A stretch of DNA of 64,000 nt from MPNP01 sp965215545 (GTDB taxonomy: Bacteria > Pseudomonadota > Alphaproteobacteria > Rhodobacterales > Rhodobacteraceae), in contig OZ244066.1 of NCBI GenBank assembly GCA_965215545.1, positions 2,170,001-2,234,000 of the forward strand. Reading direction: 5' to 3'. The notes under the pieces are model-generated. The model was not told where the DNA came from, did not search any database, and saw only the letters and a list, made by a program, of their open reading frames with translations. The translations under genes and the position numbers were made by a program. Below are positions 26,204 through 34,861 of the stretch, one piece after another (position 1 is the stretch's first letter; every line of letters begins with the position of its first letter).

Positions 26204-27385
26204 ATGCTGTTACCGACGACCATCGACATCGATGGCCCTTTCCCCCGCCTTGCCCGCCGTCTGCGTCTCGGCATCGTCGGCGGCGGACGGATTGCCGTCA
26301 TGCAGGCCATGGCCGCTCGCCTGACCGGTCGGTGGGCCATCACGGCCGGTGCCCTTTCATCCGACCCGGTCCGCGCCAAGGCCGCCGCGGCCGACTGGCA
26401 TCTGCCCGCATCCCGCTGCTACACCACCTATGAGGCCATGGCCGCTGCCGAAGCCGCTCATGCCGACGGGATCGATGCCGTCATGATCACCACGCCCAAT
26501 CATCTCCATGCCCCCGTGGCCAGGATCTTCCTTGATGCTGGCATTGATGTGCTCTGCGACAAACCCATGACCACCCATCTCCCCGAAGCCGAGGACCTCG
26601 TTCAGCGCACCGAGGGGACAGGCTGCGTCTTGGGTGTCTCCTACGTCATGTCCTGTTTCCCCATGATCCGCCAGGCCCGTGCCATCGTCGCCGAGGGCGG
26701 GATTGGGACTGTCATCCAGATGCATGTGGAGTTTCTCCAGGACTGGCTCCTGCCCCCCGAGGTTCAGGACGCACCCCATGTCCAATGGCGCCTCGACCCT
26801 GCCCGCTCCGGTCCCACCAGCTGTGTCGGGGACATCGGAACCCATGCCGCCCATCTGGCAACCTTTGTCAGCGGCCTGCCCCTGACCCACCTGCGGGCCG
26901 AATTCCACGTCTGCGCACCCCCCAAGCCCATGGAGGATACGGTCTTTGCCTGGACCCGCCACAGCGGATCTGTCCCGGGCACCCTCATGGCCACCCGGCT
27001 GGCCGCGGGCAATCGGGGTGGCCTGCGCCTGCGCATCTATGGAACCGAAGGGGGGCTCGAATGGGATCTCGAAAGCTGCGAGCAGCTGAAGTTCAGCCGC
27101 TGCGATGAACCCGACCGGATCCTCTCCAAGGGTCATGGCCATGGCATCGCACCCCGGGTGGAACGCCTCATCCATGCTGCCCGGGGCTTTGCCGAGGGCA
27201 CGTTCGGGGCCTGGGCCACTCTCTACACCGAATTTGCCCTCGCCGTCGCTGCCCGCCGTGACCAGCGCATGCTGCCGCCTGGCTATCTCGAGATGCCCAC
27301 CGCCCCGGCCGGTGCCGATGGGATGCGCTTTGTCGATGCCTGCGTCCGTTCCAACCAAGCAGAAGGCGCGTGGGCGTCCCTCTGA
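26204..27385 (+). CDS. Gfo/Idh/MocA-family oxidoreductase (third copy)
   Basis: 393 residues. LRLGIVGGGRIAVMQAMAAR is the nucleotide-binding loop, DKPMTTHLPEAEDL replaces the EKP signature with DKP, and GDIGTHAAHLATFVSGLP carries the catalytic His region seen in inositol and scyllo-inositol dehydrogenase-like relatives. The first 15 residues before LARRLRLGIVG are extra compared with the first copy. GGGAGACG lies six bases upstream of ATG. It ends the block; IS30 copy A inserted 29 bases after its stop. Confidence 0.85.
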   Translation: MLLPTTIDIDGPFPRLARRLRLGIVGGGRIAVMQAMAARLTGRWAITAGALSSDPVRAKAAAADWHLPASRCYTTYEAMAAAEAAHADGIDAVMITTPNHLHAPVARIFLDAGIDVLCDKPMTTHLPEAEDLVQRTEGTGCVLGVSYVMSCFPMIRQARAIVAEGGIGTVIQMHVEFLQDWLLPPEVQDAPHVQWRLDPARSGPTSCVGDIGTHAAHLATFVSGLPLTHLRAEFHVCAPPKPMEDTVFAWTRHSGSVPGTLMATRLAAGNRGGLRLRIYGTEGGLEWDLESCEQLKFSRCDEPDRILSKGHGHGIAPRVERLIHAARGFAEGTFGAWATLYTEFALAVAARRDQRMLPPGYLEMPTAPAGADGMRFVDACVRSNQAEGAWASL

Positions 27386-27413
27386 TTCGCCAAGGCAATG
27401 TTCCTGATAAGTG

Positions 27414-28884
27414 CCCCACTGCCACTCTGAAGTGCAACGCTCGCAGCGGGGCCGGTTCGCCCTGTGCGGACCGGATCGGTTGCCCAGAGGGTGATGACAC
27501 CGGGGCCCGATGGCAGCCCCAGTCTCGACAAGACCAGCCGGAGACTGTCATGCCATCGCGCCCCACCCCCGGACCGCTGCCGAACGATGCCAGATTGATG
27601 CGTTCAGGACACGCGGCCTGTCCCAGGCCGCCATCGCTCGCACGCTCGACCGCCACCCTGCCACCATCGCCCGGGAGCTCACCCGCAACCGGGGCCAGCG
27701 TGGCGATCGCCACCACCAGGCCGAGCGCCTGGCAACCGCCCGGCGCCCTGAATCCCATCTCTCCGGGGCCGCCGCCACCCCCTGGAGGTGGACGCCGGCC
27801 ATCGCCGATCGGATCGAAGCCGACCTCGCCCGGGGCTGGAGTCCTGAACAGATCGCCGGGCGCGCCCGGAGGGACAACCGTCCCATGGTCGGTCGCCCAT
27901 CATGATCAACCCCCACCCATCATGATCAACCGATTGGGGATCGACGCCCACATCCGGGCCGACAGACAGGCCGGTGGCACCCTCTGGCGCCACCGGCGCC
28001 CGGACGCCCCCGATCCGGGGCAAGACGCCGAACTGCCAGAGATCCAGCCCGATGGGGGGCCGCCATGCCGGGCGGGGCCACAGCCCCGATCGGGTGGACA
28101 GCGCCGAACGACCGGCCCTTGTCGCGCGCAAGGAGCGCGTGGGGGACCCGGGAGGCCGACACGAGCATCGCCAGCACGCGATCATGGATCCGGGGGCCAC
28201 AGGGGGGCCCTGGTCAGTCTCGGGACCCGGGCGACGAAGGTCACCCTCTGGCGCGCGCCCGTCGCCAGACAGCGGCCGCTGTGGGGGCCAGCTTGCAGGC
28301 CCGGCTCAAACCCGACGCCCCGACGGCTGTCCACACCATCACCGCCGGGGCGGCAAGGCGTTCGCCTGCCATGGACAGGTGGCCAAGGCCCTCGATGCCG
28401 GCGTCTTCTTTGCCCGGGCCCGACCACTCCTGGCCCCCTGGTGAGCATGGGATGGGGGGCGCAACGCGCCCCCCAACGGCCTCGTGCGCGAAGTCCCTGC
28501 CCCCACCCTGTGATGGCGGGCACCGACGTCCTGACCCTCACTGACGCCGCGGTGACGGCCGTCCAGGACACCCTCAATGACCGGCCCCGCAAGGTGCTGG
28601 GCGATCGGACACCGGCCGAGGCCTTCGCCGAAGCCCAGGGGCTGGTGCGTCCCGCACCGGCGATCCTGCGGCCACCCGGCATCCCTCTCCCCGCCCCGGA
28701 CCGCAGGGGCCTTGCTGGCCCCTGCGGGCTGCGCTATGCTCGCGATTGACGCGATGGGGCTGCCAAGGGGCTGACAAGCGGTTCAGGCGGGTCGAGGATG
28801 GGGTCACCGAGCGTCAACCCTCGCTCGGGCTTCCCCCTCTCTCCGGTTGACGCTCGGCCGTTGCGCTTCAGAGTGGCAGTGGGG
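27414..28884 (+). mobile_element. IS30-family element, copy A (decayed)
   Basis: 1471 bp bounded by 26-base inverted repeats at 27414-27439 and 28859-28884 that differ at one base. A 2-base TG repeat flanks it. The internal transposase is broken. It lies right after the catabolic block and marks the left edge of the rearranged island. Confidence 0.85.
27510..28749 (+). pseudogene. IS30-family transposase, frameshifted (copy A)
   Basis: The N-terminal helix-turn-helix is intact in the frame from 27510: TAAERCQIDAFRTRGLSQAA, IARTLDRHPATIARELTRNR. That frame stops at 27905. The middle part reads in other frames (GIDAHIRADRQAGGTLWRHR near 27940) and the C-terminus VQDTLNDRPRKVLGDRTPAE in yet another near 28563. 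At least two frameshifts lie between, so no complete product is made. Copy B at 35090-36123 is independently broken. Confidence 0.8.
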
Positions 28885-28886
28885 TG

Positions 28887-28932
28887 TTGGGATGGACCCT
28901 ATTTACGGTGGTATAATTTGTCCACGGTGGTA
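28887..28932 (+). promoter_or_regulatory. Promoter candidate with paired 9-base repeats
   Basis: A perfect TATAAT box at 28912-28917 lies between two direct copies of ACGGTGGTA (28905-28913 and 28924-28932). A weak TTGGGA at 28887-28892 could be the -35 element with a 19-base gap. The repeats would cover the -10 region, as expected for a repressor site. It sits about 55 bases upstream of the small gene at 28988 and right next to the IS30 end. Confidence 0.4.
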
Positions 28933-28987
28933 AACTTCCCCTGAATGATAATCTGTCAATTGCCTGAACACCCCGGGAGGCAAAATC

Positions 28988-29215
28988 ATGTCTGATACTT
29001 CTGCAACTGAACATCGCCAGACTGATGCACCACTCAAGGCAGAGGACTCGCCGATCACTGCTGGTGAAATGTTGAACCGACTGATTGCAAGCGGGCACAT
29101 CGTGACTCCGGCTGCTGGTTATGCTCAGCCAACAGTGCCAAGCGCATACAGGTATGTCCCAAGCATAACGGCTGGGCACAGCATTCCATCTCCACTGCGC
29201 CCCGAGGCGGGGTAG
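28988..29215 (+). CDS. Small unknown protein upstream of SDH-type protease
   Basis: 75 residues, with GGGAGGCAAAATC before the ATG. The N-terminus is acidic/polar, then ITAGEMLNRLIASGHIVTPA, then a Pro/Tyr/Ser-rich tail. No domain recognised. Its TAG stop abuts the ATG of the protease pseudogene, so the two were translated as a pair. It may be a regulator or partner of that protease; codon use is less GC-rich than the flanking chromosome, as for its neighbour. Confidence 0.5.
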   Translation: MSDTSATEHRQTDAPLKAEDSPITAGEMLNRLIASGHIVTPAAGYAQPTVPSAYRYVPSITAGHSIPSPLRPEAG

Positions 29216-30119
29216 ATGCCCAACTGGTCTCTTGTTCTGAGCGAGATACAAGAAGCAAGCGAGAAAGGAGACCCTCACCCCTTCGACACCGTACGCTGAA
29301 GACACCTGCTGGATCTTCACCAGCATACCGATCGGAATGTGATTGCCTACTACTCGGGCTTCCTGACAAAGCCAGGAATTCAAGGCATCGAAATCAATGA
29401 TGAAGACAAGAACGGCTTCATGTCCTGTATCCACAAGATGGACCGGAACAAGGGGCTGGATCTCCTTCTCCACACGGGCGGTGGCAGCGTGGCCGCCACC
29501 GAATCCCTTGTTCACTATTTGAAACAGATGTTCGGCAACAACATCCGTGCCATTGTGCCGCAAATCGCCATGTCCGCAGGCACAATGCTTGCTTGTGCCT
29601 GTGAATCCATCTTGATGGGGAAGCACTCCAGCATTGGCCCGGTTGATCCGCAGATCAATGGCATCCCTTGCGTCGGCGTCGTCGAGGAGGTGAAGAAGGC
29701 CTATTCCGATATTCAGCAGGATCAGCGGGCAGCTTTTGTGTGGAACCCGATACTTGGAAGGCTGAGCCCGTCCTTTCTTCAGCAATGCGAATGGGCCATA
29801 GAGAGATCGAAATCGTTCCTGAAGAGGGCCTTGGAAGACGGAATGTTGAGAGATTTATCGGCCAAGGAAAGGGATGATGCTGTCAAGCGGATTACGGAGC
29901 GTCTGACGGATCTCAATCACAACAAGTCCCATGATCGCCACATTCATTGTCAGGAATGCACTGAGATCGGCCTGAATATCGAAATGCTTGAGGCTCCCAA
30001 CGCGAAGGCGCTTCAAGATCATCGAGGATCATCGGGGCGGATCGTTTATCAAGCTCCAGCAACAACAACCTTCCGGTGGCCTCCAGATTCAATTGCCAGT
30101 TGATGGACCGCAGAAATGA
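29216..30119 (+). pseudogene. SDH-type (ClpP/SppA-like) serine protease, interrupted
   Basis: A member of the serine dehydrogenase proteinase family (ClpP/crotonase fold). The start MPNWSLVLSEIQ and the core NVIAYYSGFL, GIEINDEDKNGFMS, HTGGGSVAATESLVHYLKQM, RAIVPQIAMSAGTMLACACE (catalytic Ser in MSAGT) and MGKHSSIGPVDPQING are all there. Two defects are seen. An in-frame TGA at 29297-29299 falls after DTVR, where relatives continue R-K. Near 30000 the C-terminus changes frame: RFKIIEDHRGGSFIKLQ, expected next, reads in the +1 frame to a stop at 30117-30119. A product could restart at GTG 29339, but the C-terminus would still be wrong. Confidence 0.8.
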
Positions 30120-30120
30120 T

Positions 30121-30141
30121 ACCCCACTGCACTCTGAAGTG
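30121..30141. repeat. Solitary IS30-type end
   Basis: CCCCACTGCACTCTGAAGTG matches the outer 21 bases of the IS30 terminal repeats at 27414 and 34862 except for one missing base. No element is attached. It begins two bases after the protease pseudogene stop. Confidence 0.5.
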
Positions 30142-30286
30142 GCCGGGATAGACATCGGGAAGACCACGATATGAATGAAAGTGGGAGGATATAAGGCCTT
30201 CGCGTTGGGCAAAATCCATCCCTCAGAAGAGTCCGGTTGGAACTGCCACCTCCACCTTCCTGGGCCTCACGCCCATTGGATGGGCC

Positions 30287-30820
30287 TTGGCCGGAACAGG
30301 CCTCTTGGCCACCACCGCCGGCTATTACCTCACGCGCAGGGTCATGCGCAGGCTCAATGACGAGCGGGCCAAAGGGGGTCTCCCGGCCCTCACTGCCGTG
30401 CAGCTGCTCGGGGAGGTCAAGAACCACGAACGCGATGCCATGCGCAGCATCCTGTCGGAGTTGGGAGAGAATGTTGCCCGCCTGTCTTCGGATGGCACGA
30501 CGGTGGCCATCGATGGCACGACCTACAAGGCTGATGTGCTGCGCTATGCTGTCAACGAGGACGGCTCGGAAGAGATCGTGACCATCAGCAAGGGCGAAAA
30601 GACACGGGTCCTGTTGGTCAAGGCCTCTTTCTCGATCACTGACCGCAGCCAGTGCATGATCAATGAAGTGTTCAACCGGCTTGTGGACAACATGGAGGTC
30701 CACAGGACCACCTTCAACTCTCTCAAGAAAGCAGCAGGAAGCCCGGTCAGGCTCCGCCGGAAGGGGGATTGTCCCGACATTGACACGGATTTGCACACTG
30801 TCCTAAATGGAGTAGCATGA
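30287..30820 (+). CDS. Unknown membrane-anchored protein
   Basis: 177 residues from a TTG start at 30287. The reading frame is open back to about 30165, giving a further hydrophobic stretch (STFLGLTPIGWALAGTGLLA), but no ATG is present in that frame; the nearest ATG (30175, MKVGGYKAF) is in another frame, so the 5' end may carry a frameshift. After the membrane segment come LTRRVMRRLNDERAKGG, a helical part and a beta-rich region (GTTVAIDGTTYKADVLRYAV). Not recognised. Its TGA is directly followed by the ATG of a gene destroyed by ISNCY copy 2. Confidence 0.5.
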   Translation: MAGTGLLATTAGYYLTRRVMRRLNDERAKGGLPALTAVQLLGEVKNHERDAMRSILSELGENVARLSSDGTTVAIDGTTYKADVLRYAVNEDGSEEIVTISKGEKTRVLLVKASFSITDRSQCMINEVFNRLVDNMEVHRTTFNSLKKAAGSPVRLRRKGDCPDIDTDLHTVLNGVA

Positions 30821-30838
30821 ATGGCTATTGATGAAGTC
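30821..30838 (+). pseudogene. Gene start cut off by ISNCY insertion
   Basis: ATG directly after the preceding TGA gives MAIDEV before the sequence turns into the end of an ISNCY element at 30839. The rest of this cistron cannot be identified in the window. Confidence 0.4.
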
Positions 30839-31775
30839 GTGCCTGCCAGAAACCCCCGCGTTTGTCACGCCAGCACCCTCTCCCTGCCACCCCGATCGCC
30901 CCGCCAGGTCCCCGAATCCGGTCTCTCGAGGCCCCGATCGGTCCCGTGTGATCCCCAAAGGGCTCACCGAGGCCGTTCCGGCCGCGCCGCGCGCTGCAGG
31001 ATGGCCGGGGGTCAGAGGTGCCGGCGGGCCCGGGCCCGCCGGACCGCTGGCGCTGGCGTGCCGCCCGCCGCAGCTGCTGGCGCAGCTGGGTGCGCCGCCG
31101 CCAGCCGAGACGATGGACGTTGAAGGCGAGCATCGCGAGCACCACCCCCTCCCATGCTGACCTTGCGGTCAAAGCCGTGGGCCCCATGGGCCCGGATGCG
31201 ATCCATGCCCCCCTCCTGGAGGTCCGCCGCTCGGGGCCGCGACGGTGGATGCCGGACTCCACCGGCGCGTGGGCGGCCCGGAGGTCACGGACGGTCGCGT
31301 CGGCCTCGCGCTCCCCGGGCGGCCCGGTTGCGGTACCCCTGGACCGGCAGGGCCGGGGTGTCGAGGCGACCGGCGAGCCGGACCGGGTTGGCGGGGCTGG
31401 GGCCGCCCCGGCCCGTCTGGCCAGATGCCGGTCGGGACAGCGGGCCCCGGGCGTCCTCGACCATGGGGACAGCATCGTCGACATCATGGCCCTCCCACAT
31501 GACCTGGTGATGGAGGAGGACGCCCCGGACGATGATCCCTGGGGGGTCCGCCATGACGGCGACGGGGACACCGGGCACCCCGGGGACAGCCCCCACCCTG
31601 ATCATCGTCTGGGCCCAACCCGATCCACCGGGTGGGCTCGGCCAAGACCGAGACGACCGTCTCGGCATGGGGGATGGTCGCGCCCTGGAGCCGCCGGCGG
31701 TCGATCGGGTCGCTCGGGCCCACCGTGTCAGTCATGCTGATGGGCATGGCCGAGCCTGCGATCGATGGTGACCAA
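30839..31775 (-). mobile_element. ISNCY-family element, copy 2 (truncated)
   Basis: Its outer end at 30839 (GTGCCTGCCAGAAA) matches the terminal repeat of copy 1 at 34700-34724, and the following 900 bases track the minus strand of copy 1 back to about 33760. Similarity ends near 31775 (GCATGGCCGAGC...TGGTGA), where phage-like sequence begins; the other end of the element is missing. Transposase remnants lie on the minus strand in several frames. Confidence 0.7.
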
Positions 31776-32043
31776 CGCCATCGGTGCCCTGCGCCGGATG
31801 TGTTCCGACGGGCCGCTGTCGGTCGAGCCGGAGTCGATCCGCCTGCTGACCCACTCGATCAAGGTCGCCCTGATCAAGCCCGACACCAAGGGCTGCTACG
31901 TCATGGTCAAACGGGGCAGCCACAACCAGGCGCGCGATGACGTGGCCGTGGCCTTGACAGCCGCCGCCGGATTCTGGGAGAAGGAATACCGGTGCCCGTA
32001 CGAACAGGATCAGGCCCGCGCCAATGCTCGAGATTGTCCCTGA
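31765..32043 (+). pseudogene. Phage terminase large-subunit-like C-terminal fragment
   Basis: The segment NAIGALRRMCSDGPLSVEPE, then IKPDTKGCYVMVKRGSHNQA and RDDVAVALTAAAGFWEKE, resembles the C-terminal nuclease part of large terminase subunits, where a conserved Asp is followed by a VALTMA-like helix. The first codons overlap the broken end of ISNCY copy 2, so the N-terminal ATPase part is lost. A further 29-codon frame (32024-32113, MLEIVPDPEWLAIEQRL) overlaps its end and could be the next phage gene. Family assignment is tentative. Confidence 0.4.
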
Positions 32044-32327
32044 CCCCGAATGGCTGGCCATCGAGCAGCGGCTGGCGGCAATGCCCGATCTGGTGCAGGC
32101 TGGAAGGCCGTGAGCGGGGTCTTTCGTCTTGTCTGTGGTTTGTACCCCGGCGCTGAACGCAACGAGAGGGTGCTTATATACGGCTGCTGGCGGGGGATGG
32201 CGCAGACCCGTCCCATCCTCTCGTGCCACCACACCACCGCCGCCCAGACCGGACGGAGGGCGGGATCGATCACTGGGGCAAGGGGATCACCAGGGGACTG
32301 GCAAGGGGGTGACCGGCACGGCCTGCG

Positions 32328-32400
32328 TCAGGTGATCACGAAGTCGAAGACCGTGAGTCCGGGGGTGACGATGGCGGCCATGCAGAACACAAGCCGGGTA
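32328..32400 (-). pseudogene. C-terminal fragment of a coiled-coil membrane protein
   Basis: On the minus strand RLVFCMAAIVTPGLTVFDFV matches the last residues of the protein at 63689-63925 (RLVFYMAAIVTLGLTIFGFV) at most positions. It follows directly after the stop of the intact paralogue at 32401, with no N-terminal part, suggesting recombination between two family members. Confidence 0.55.
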
Positions 32401-32649
32401 TCAGTTGCCGAACAGGCTGACGAGATTGACCAGGGCATCCGAACTGGACAGGACCGGAATGATGACAATCGCCGCGATGAACAGGCTGATGACCCAGCGT
32501 TGATTGTCCCTGTCGCGCTTGGCCATGTCCGCACGCAAATTGGCCTGGTCCGTCCGGAACCCTTCAAGGGTCGCCGTCAGGTCCGCTTGCAATGTGTTCA
32601 TGCGCCCCTCCAGTTGAGCCATGCGCTCGTGCCAGTCATCCGAATTCAT
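32401..32649 (-). CDS. Small coiled-coil, membrane-anchored protein (paralogue 1)
   Basis: 82 residues. An amphipathic N-terminal coiled coil (ERMAQLEGRMNTLQADLTAT, LEGFRTDQANLRADMAKRD) leads to a single C-terminal membrane helix (VISLFIAAIVIIPVLSS) and a short tail. ATG 32649 has GCAGGG upstream. The segment RMNT(L/I)QA(D/N)LTATLEGFRTD is shared with the protein at 63689. The layout is that of small membrane-tethered helical proteins such as XhlA or DUF1640 types, but I cannot name a family. It sits beside phage- and IS-derived sequence. Confidence 0.6.
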   Translation of the reverse strand: MNSDDWHERMAQLEGRMNTLQADLTATLEGFRTDQANLRADMAKRDRDNQRWVISLFIAAIVIIPVLSSSDALVNLVSLFGN

Positions 32650-32777
32650 GACCCTGCCCTGCTTCGTCACTGCCCCCGCAAATCGCACACAGGGTGCAGC
32701 CTGTCAAGCAGGTGGCGTAAGCCCCAATCCGCGATCAAATCCCCCGAATCCGCCACGGGGGCCCATTTTTTGGGGAT

Positions 32778-34724
32778 TATATAGTGCCTGCCAGAAAACC
32801 CCAGTTTCTATCATAAACGCTTGACTCTCCTGTCGGGTGTCTGCGAGTGTCTCCCTGAAGATTGCGGCAAAACGGCCCGATTGGGGCCAAAACGCCCGAT
32901 TTTCGCCCGTCCGAGCCGACTCTTCGAGGATTGCCATGCGCCATATCCGCCAACCGCAGCTCCAGCTCGGTGAAGTCGCCATCGCCGCCATCCCCCTCAA
33001 CCCCAAGTCTCGTGACGACATCCCGGCCCTGCGGCTCGGTCTGCAGGTCCCCCAGTGATCACCCTTGGGCCGACGACGCTCTCCGGGCCCGCCTCTTTGC
33101 CATCCTCGAGACGCACATCCTCCCCGGCACCGACCGCAGCCAGGGCCGTCCCGGCATGGATCTGTGGCGCATCCTGGTCATGGGGGTGATCAAGCAGGGT
33201 CTCGACTGCGACTATGACCGTCTCTGCGAACTGGCGGGCGAGCACAAGACCCTCCGGGCGTTCCTCGGCCACGGGGATGACGCCTGGGATGACGCCAGGT
33301 ACGAGGACCAGACGGTGGTCGACACCATCGCCCATCTCACCCCGGTCTGCCTGGCCGCCGTCTCCCGGGCGGGTGGTGGAGGCCGGCCCCCCGGTCAGCA
33401 GATCCGGTCGCCGGAAAAAAGCCTGGCGCGCCGTTGGTCGGGCGCGTTGATTCCTTCGTGGCCTTGACGGATGTCCACTTCCCCACCGATGTCAACCTGG
33501 CCGGGATGCCATGCGGGTCCTGGTCCGCACGACAGGCCGAAACGCCACACGGCACGGCGTGCCCGGCTGGCGGCAGTGGCAGCACCACACCCGGACGCTC
33601 AAGTCCCTCTTTGCCGCTGTCTGCCGGACCCGCACCGCTCGACCCGAGGATGTCAGGGCCGACCTGGACCGCTCGACCCAGCGGGTCGCCCGGGTCGAGG
33701 CCTGCCTGCCGGCCCCCCATGATGATGGCGACCTCCGGGCCGCCGGCCTGGCGCCGGCCGCCCTGATCACCATCGACCGCATGCTCGGCCATGCCCGGCG
33801 CCAGATCGACCAGATCGACCGCCGGCTGCTCCAGGGCGCGACCATCCCCCATGCCGAGACGGTCGTCTCGGTCTTTGCCGAGCCCACCCGGTGGATCGTC
33901 AAGGGCCCAGACGATGATCAGGGTGGGGGCTGTCCCCGGGGCGCCCGGTGTCCCCGTCGCCGTCATGGAGGACCCCCAGGGATCATCGTCCGGGGCGTCA
34001 TCCTCCATCACCAGGTCATGTGGGAGGGCCATGATGTCGATTATGCTGTCCCCATGGTCGAGGACGCCCGGGGCCCGCTTTCCCGACCGGCATCTGGCCA
34101 GTTTCGACCGGGGCTTCCACAGCCCCGCCAACCCGGTCCGGCTCGCCGGTCTCCTCGACACCCCGGCCCTGCCGGTCAAGGGGTACCGCAATCGGGCCGC
34201 CCGGGGAGCGCGAGGCAGACGCGACCTTCCGTGACCTCCGGGCCGCCCACGCGCAGGTGGAGTCCGGCATCCACAGTCTCGGCCCCGAGCTGCGGACCTC
34301 CAGGAGGGGGGCATGGATCGCATCCGGGCCCATGGGGCCCACGGCCTTGACCCCAGGGCCAGCATGGGAGGGGGTGGCGCTGTCGATGCTCGCCTTCAAC
34401 GTCCATCGTCTCGGCTGGCGGCGGCGCACCCAGGTCCGCCAGGCGCTGCGGCGGGCGGCGCGCCAGCGCCAGCGGTCCGGCTTGCCCGGGCCCGCCGGCA
34501 CCTCTGACCCCCGGCCATCCTGCAGCGCGCGGCGCGGCCACCCCGCGCCAGGGGCGCGGTGTGTCGACTGTTCGGGCCGGTGCCTGTCGGCGGGCCCTCG
34601 GGGGGTCACACGGGACCGATCGGGGCCTCGAGAGACCGGATTCGGGGACCCGGCGGGGCGATCGGGGTGGCAGGGCGAGGATGCTGGCGTGACAAACGCG
34701 GGGTTTTCTGGCAGGCACTATATA
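32778..34724 (+). mobile_element. ISNCY-family element, copy 1
   Basis: 1.9 kb with perfect 25-base inverted repeats at 32778-32802 and 34700-34724. The outer bases form TATATA on both sides, which may be the duplicated target. The transposase is frameshifted, so the element is no longer autonomous. Confidence 0.8.
32937..34530 (+). pseudogene. ISNCY-family transposase, frameshifted
   Basis: Starts MRHIRQPQLQLGEVAIAAIP followed by LNPKSRDDIPALRLGL; the PKSRDDIP block is characteristic of this transposase group. A frameshift near 33057 moves the signal to LFAILETHILPGTDRSQGRP, GMDLWRILVMG and GHGDDAWDD; another near 33370 and a third near 33510 lead to RQIDQIDRRLLQGATIPHAE with TVVSVFAEPTRWI. 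The C-terminal part, ALSMLAFNVHRLGWRRRTQV, is in a further frame near 34380. At least three frameshifts rule out a complete product. Confidence 0.75.
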
Positions 34725-34860
34725 CATGATTACCCAATTTATTTGAGAGTCTTGAAGATCTGACGGTTTGAGGTAATCATCATTCTTGGCAGGGTTTGCT
34801 CAAGAATGTTTATATCAAATTGATTCTCATTGATATTTTTGAATCTTGGGTAATCATGTA
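34723..34860. repeat. AT-rich 138-bp element with 15-base inverted ends
   Basis: The ends, TACATGATTACCCAA at 34723-34737 and its exact complement at 34846-34860, enclose an AT-rich core very unlike the GC-rich surroundings. A third copy of GGTAATCAT is at 34772-34780. An inner hairpin pairs CATTCTTG (34781-34788) with CAAGAATG (34801-34808). The left end coincides with the ISNCY end and the right end with the IS30 end. It may be a MITE or a target palindrome shared by both insertions. Confidence 0.55.
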
Positions 34861-34861
34861 T

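Noticed and set aside
27370..28749. A 459-residue plus-strand frame across IS30 copy A
   Set aside because: Only its last part is real transposase sequence; the rest is an out-of-frame reading of the element.
29297..29299. UGA in the protease as selenocysteine or other recoding
   Set aside because: Relatives have a basic residue here, not Cys, and the gene has a second lesion at its C-terminus, so a nonsense mutation is simpler.
30821..31123. A 100-residue gene starting MAIDEV
   Set aside because: After six codons the sequence is the end of an ISNCY element read antisense; the frame is chimeric.
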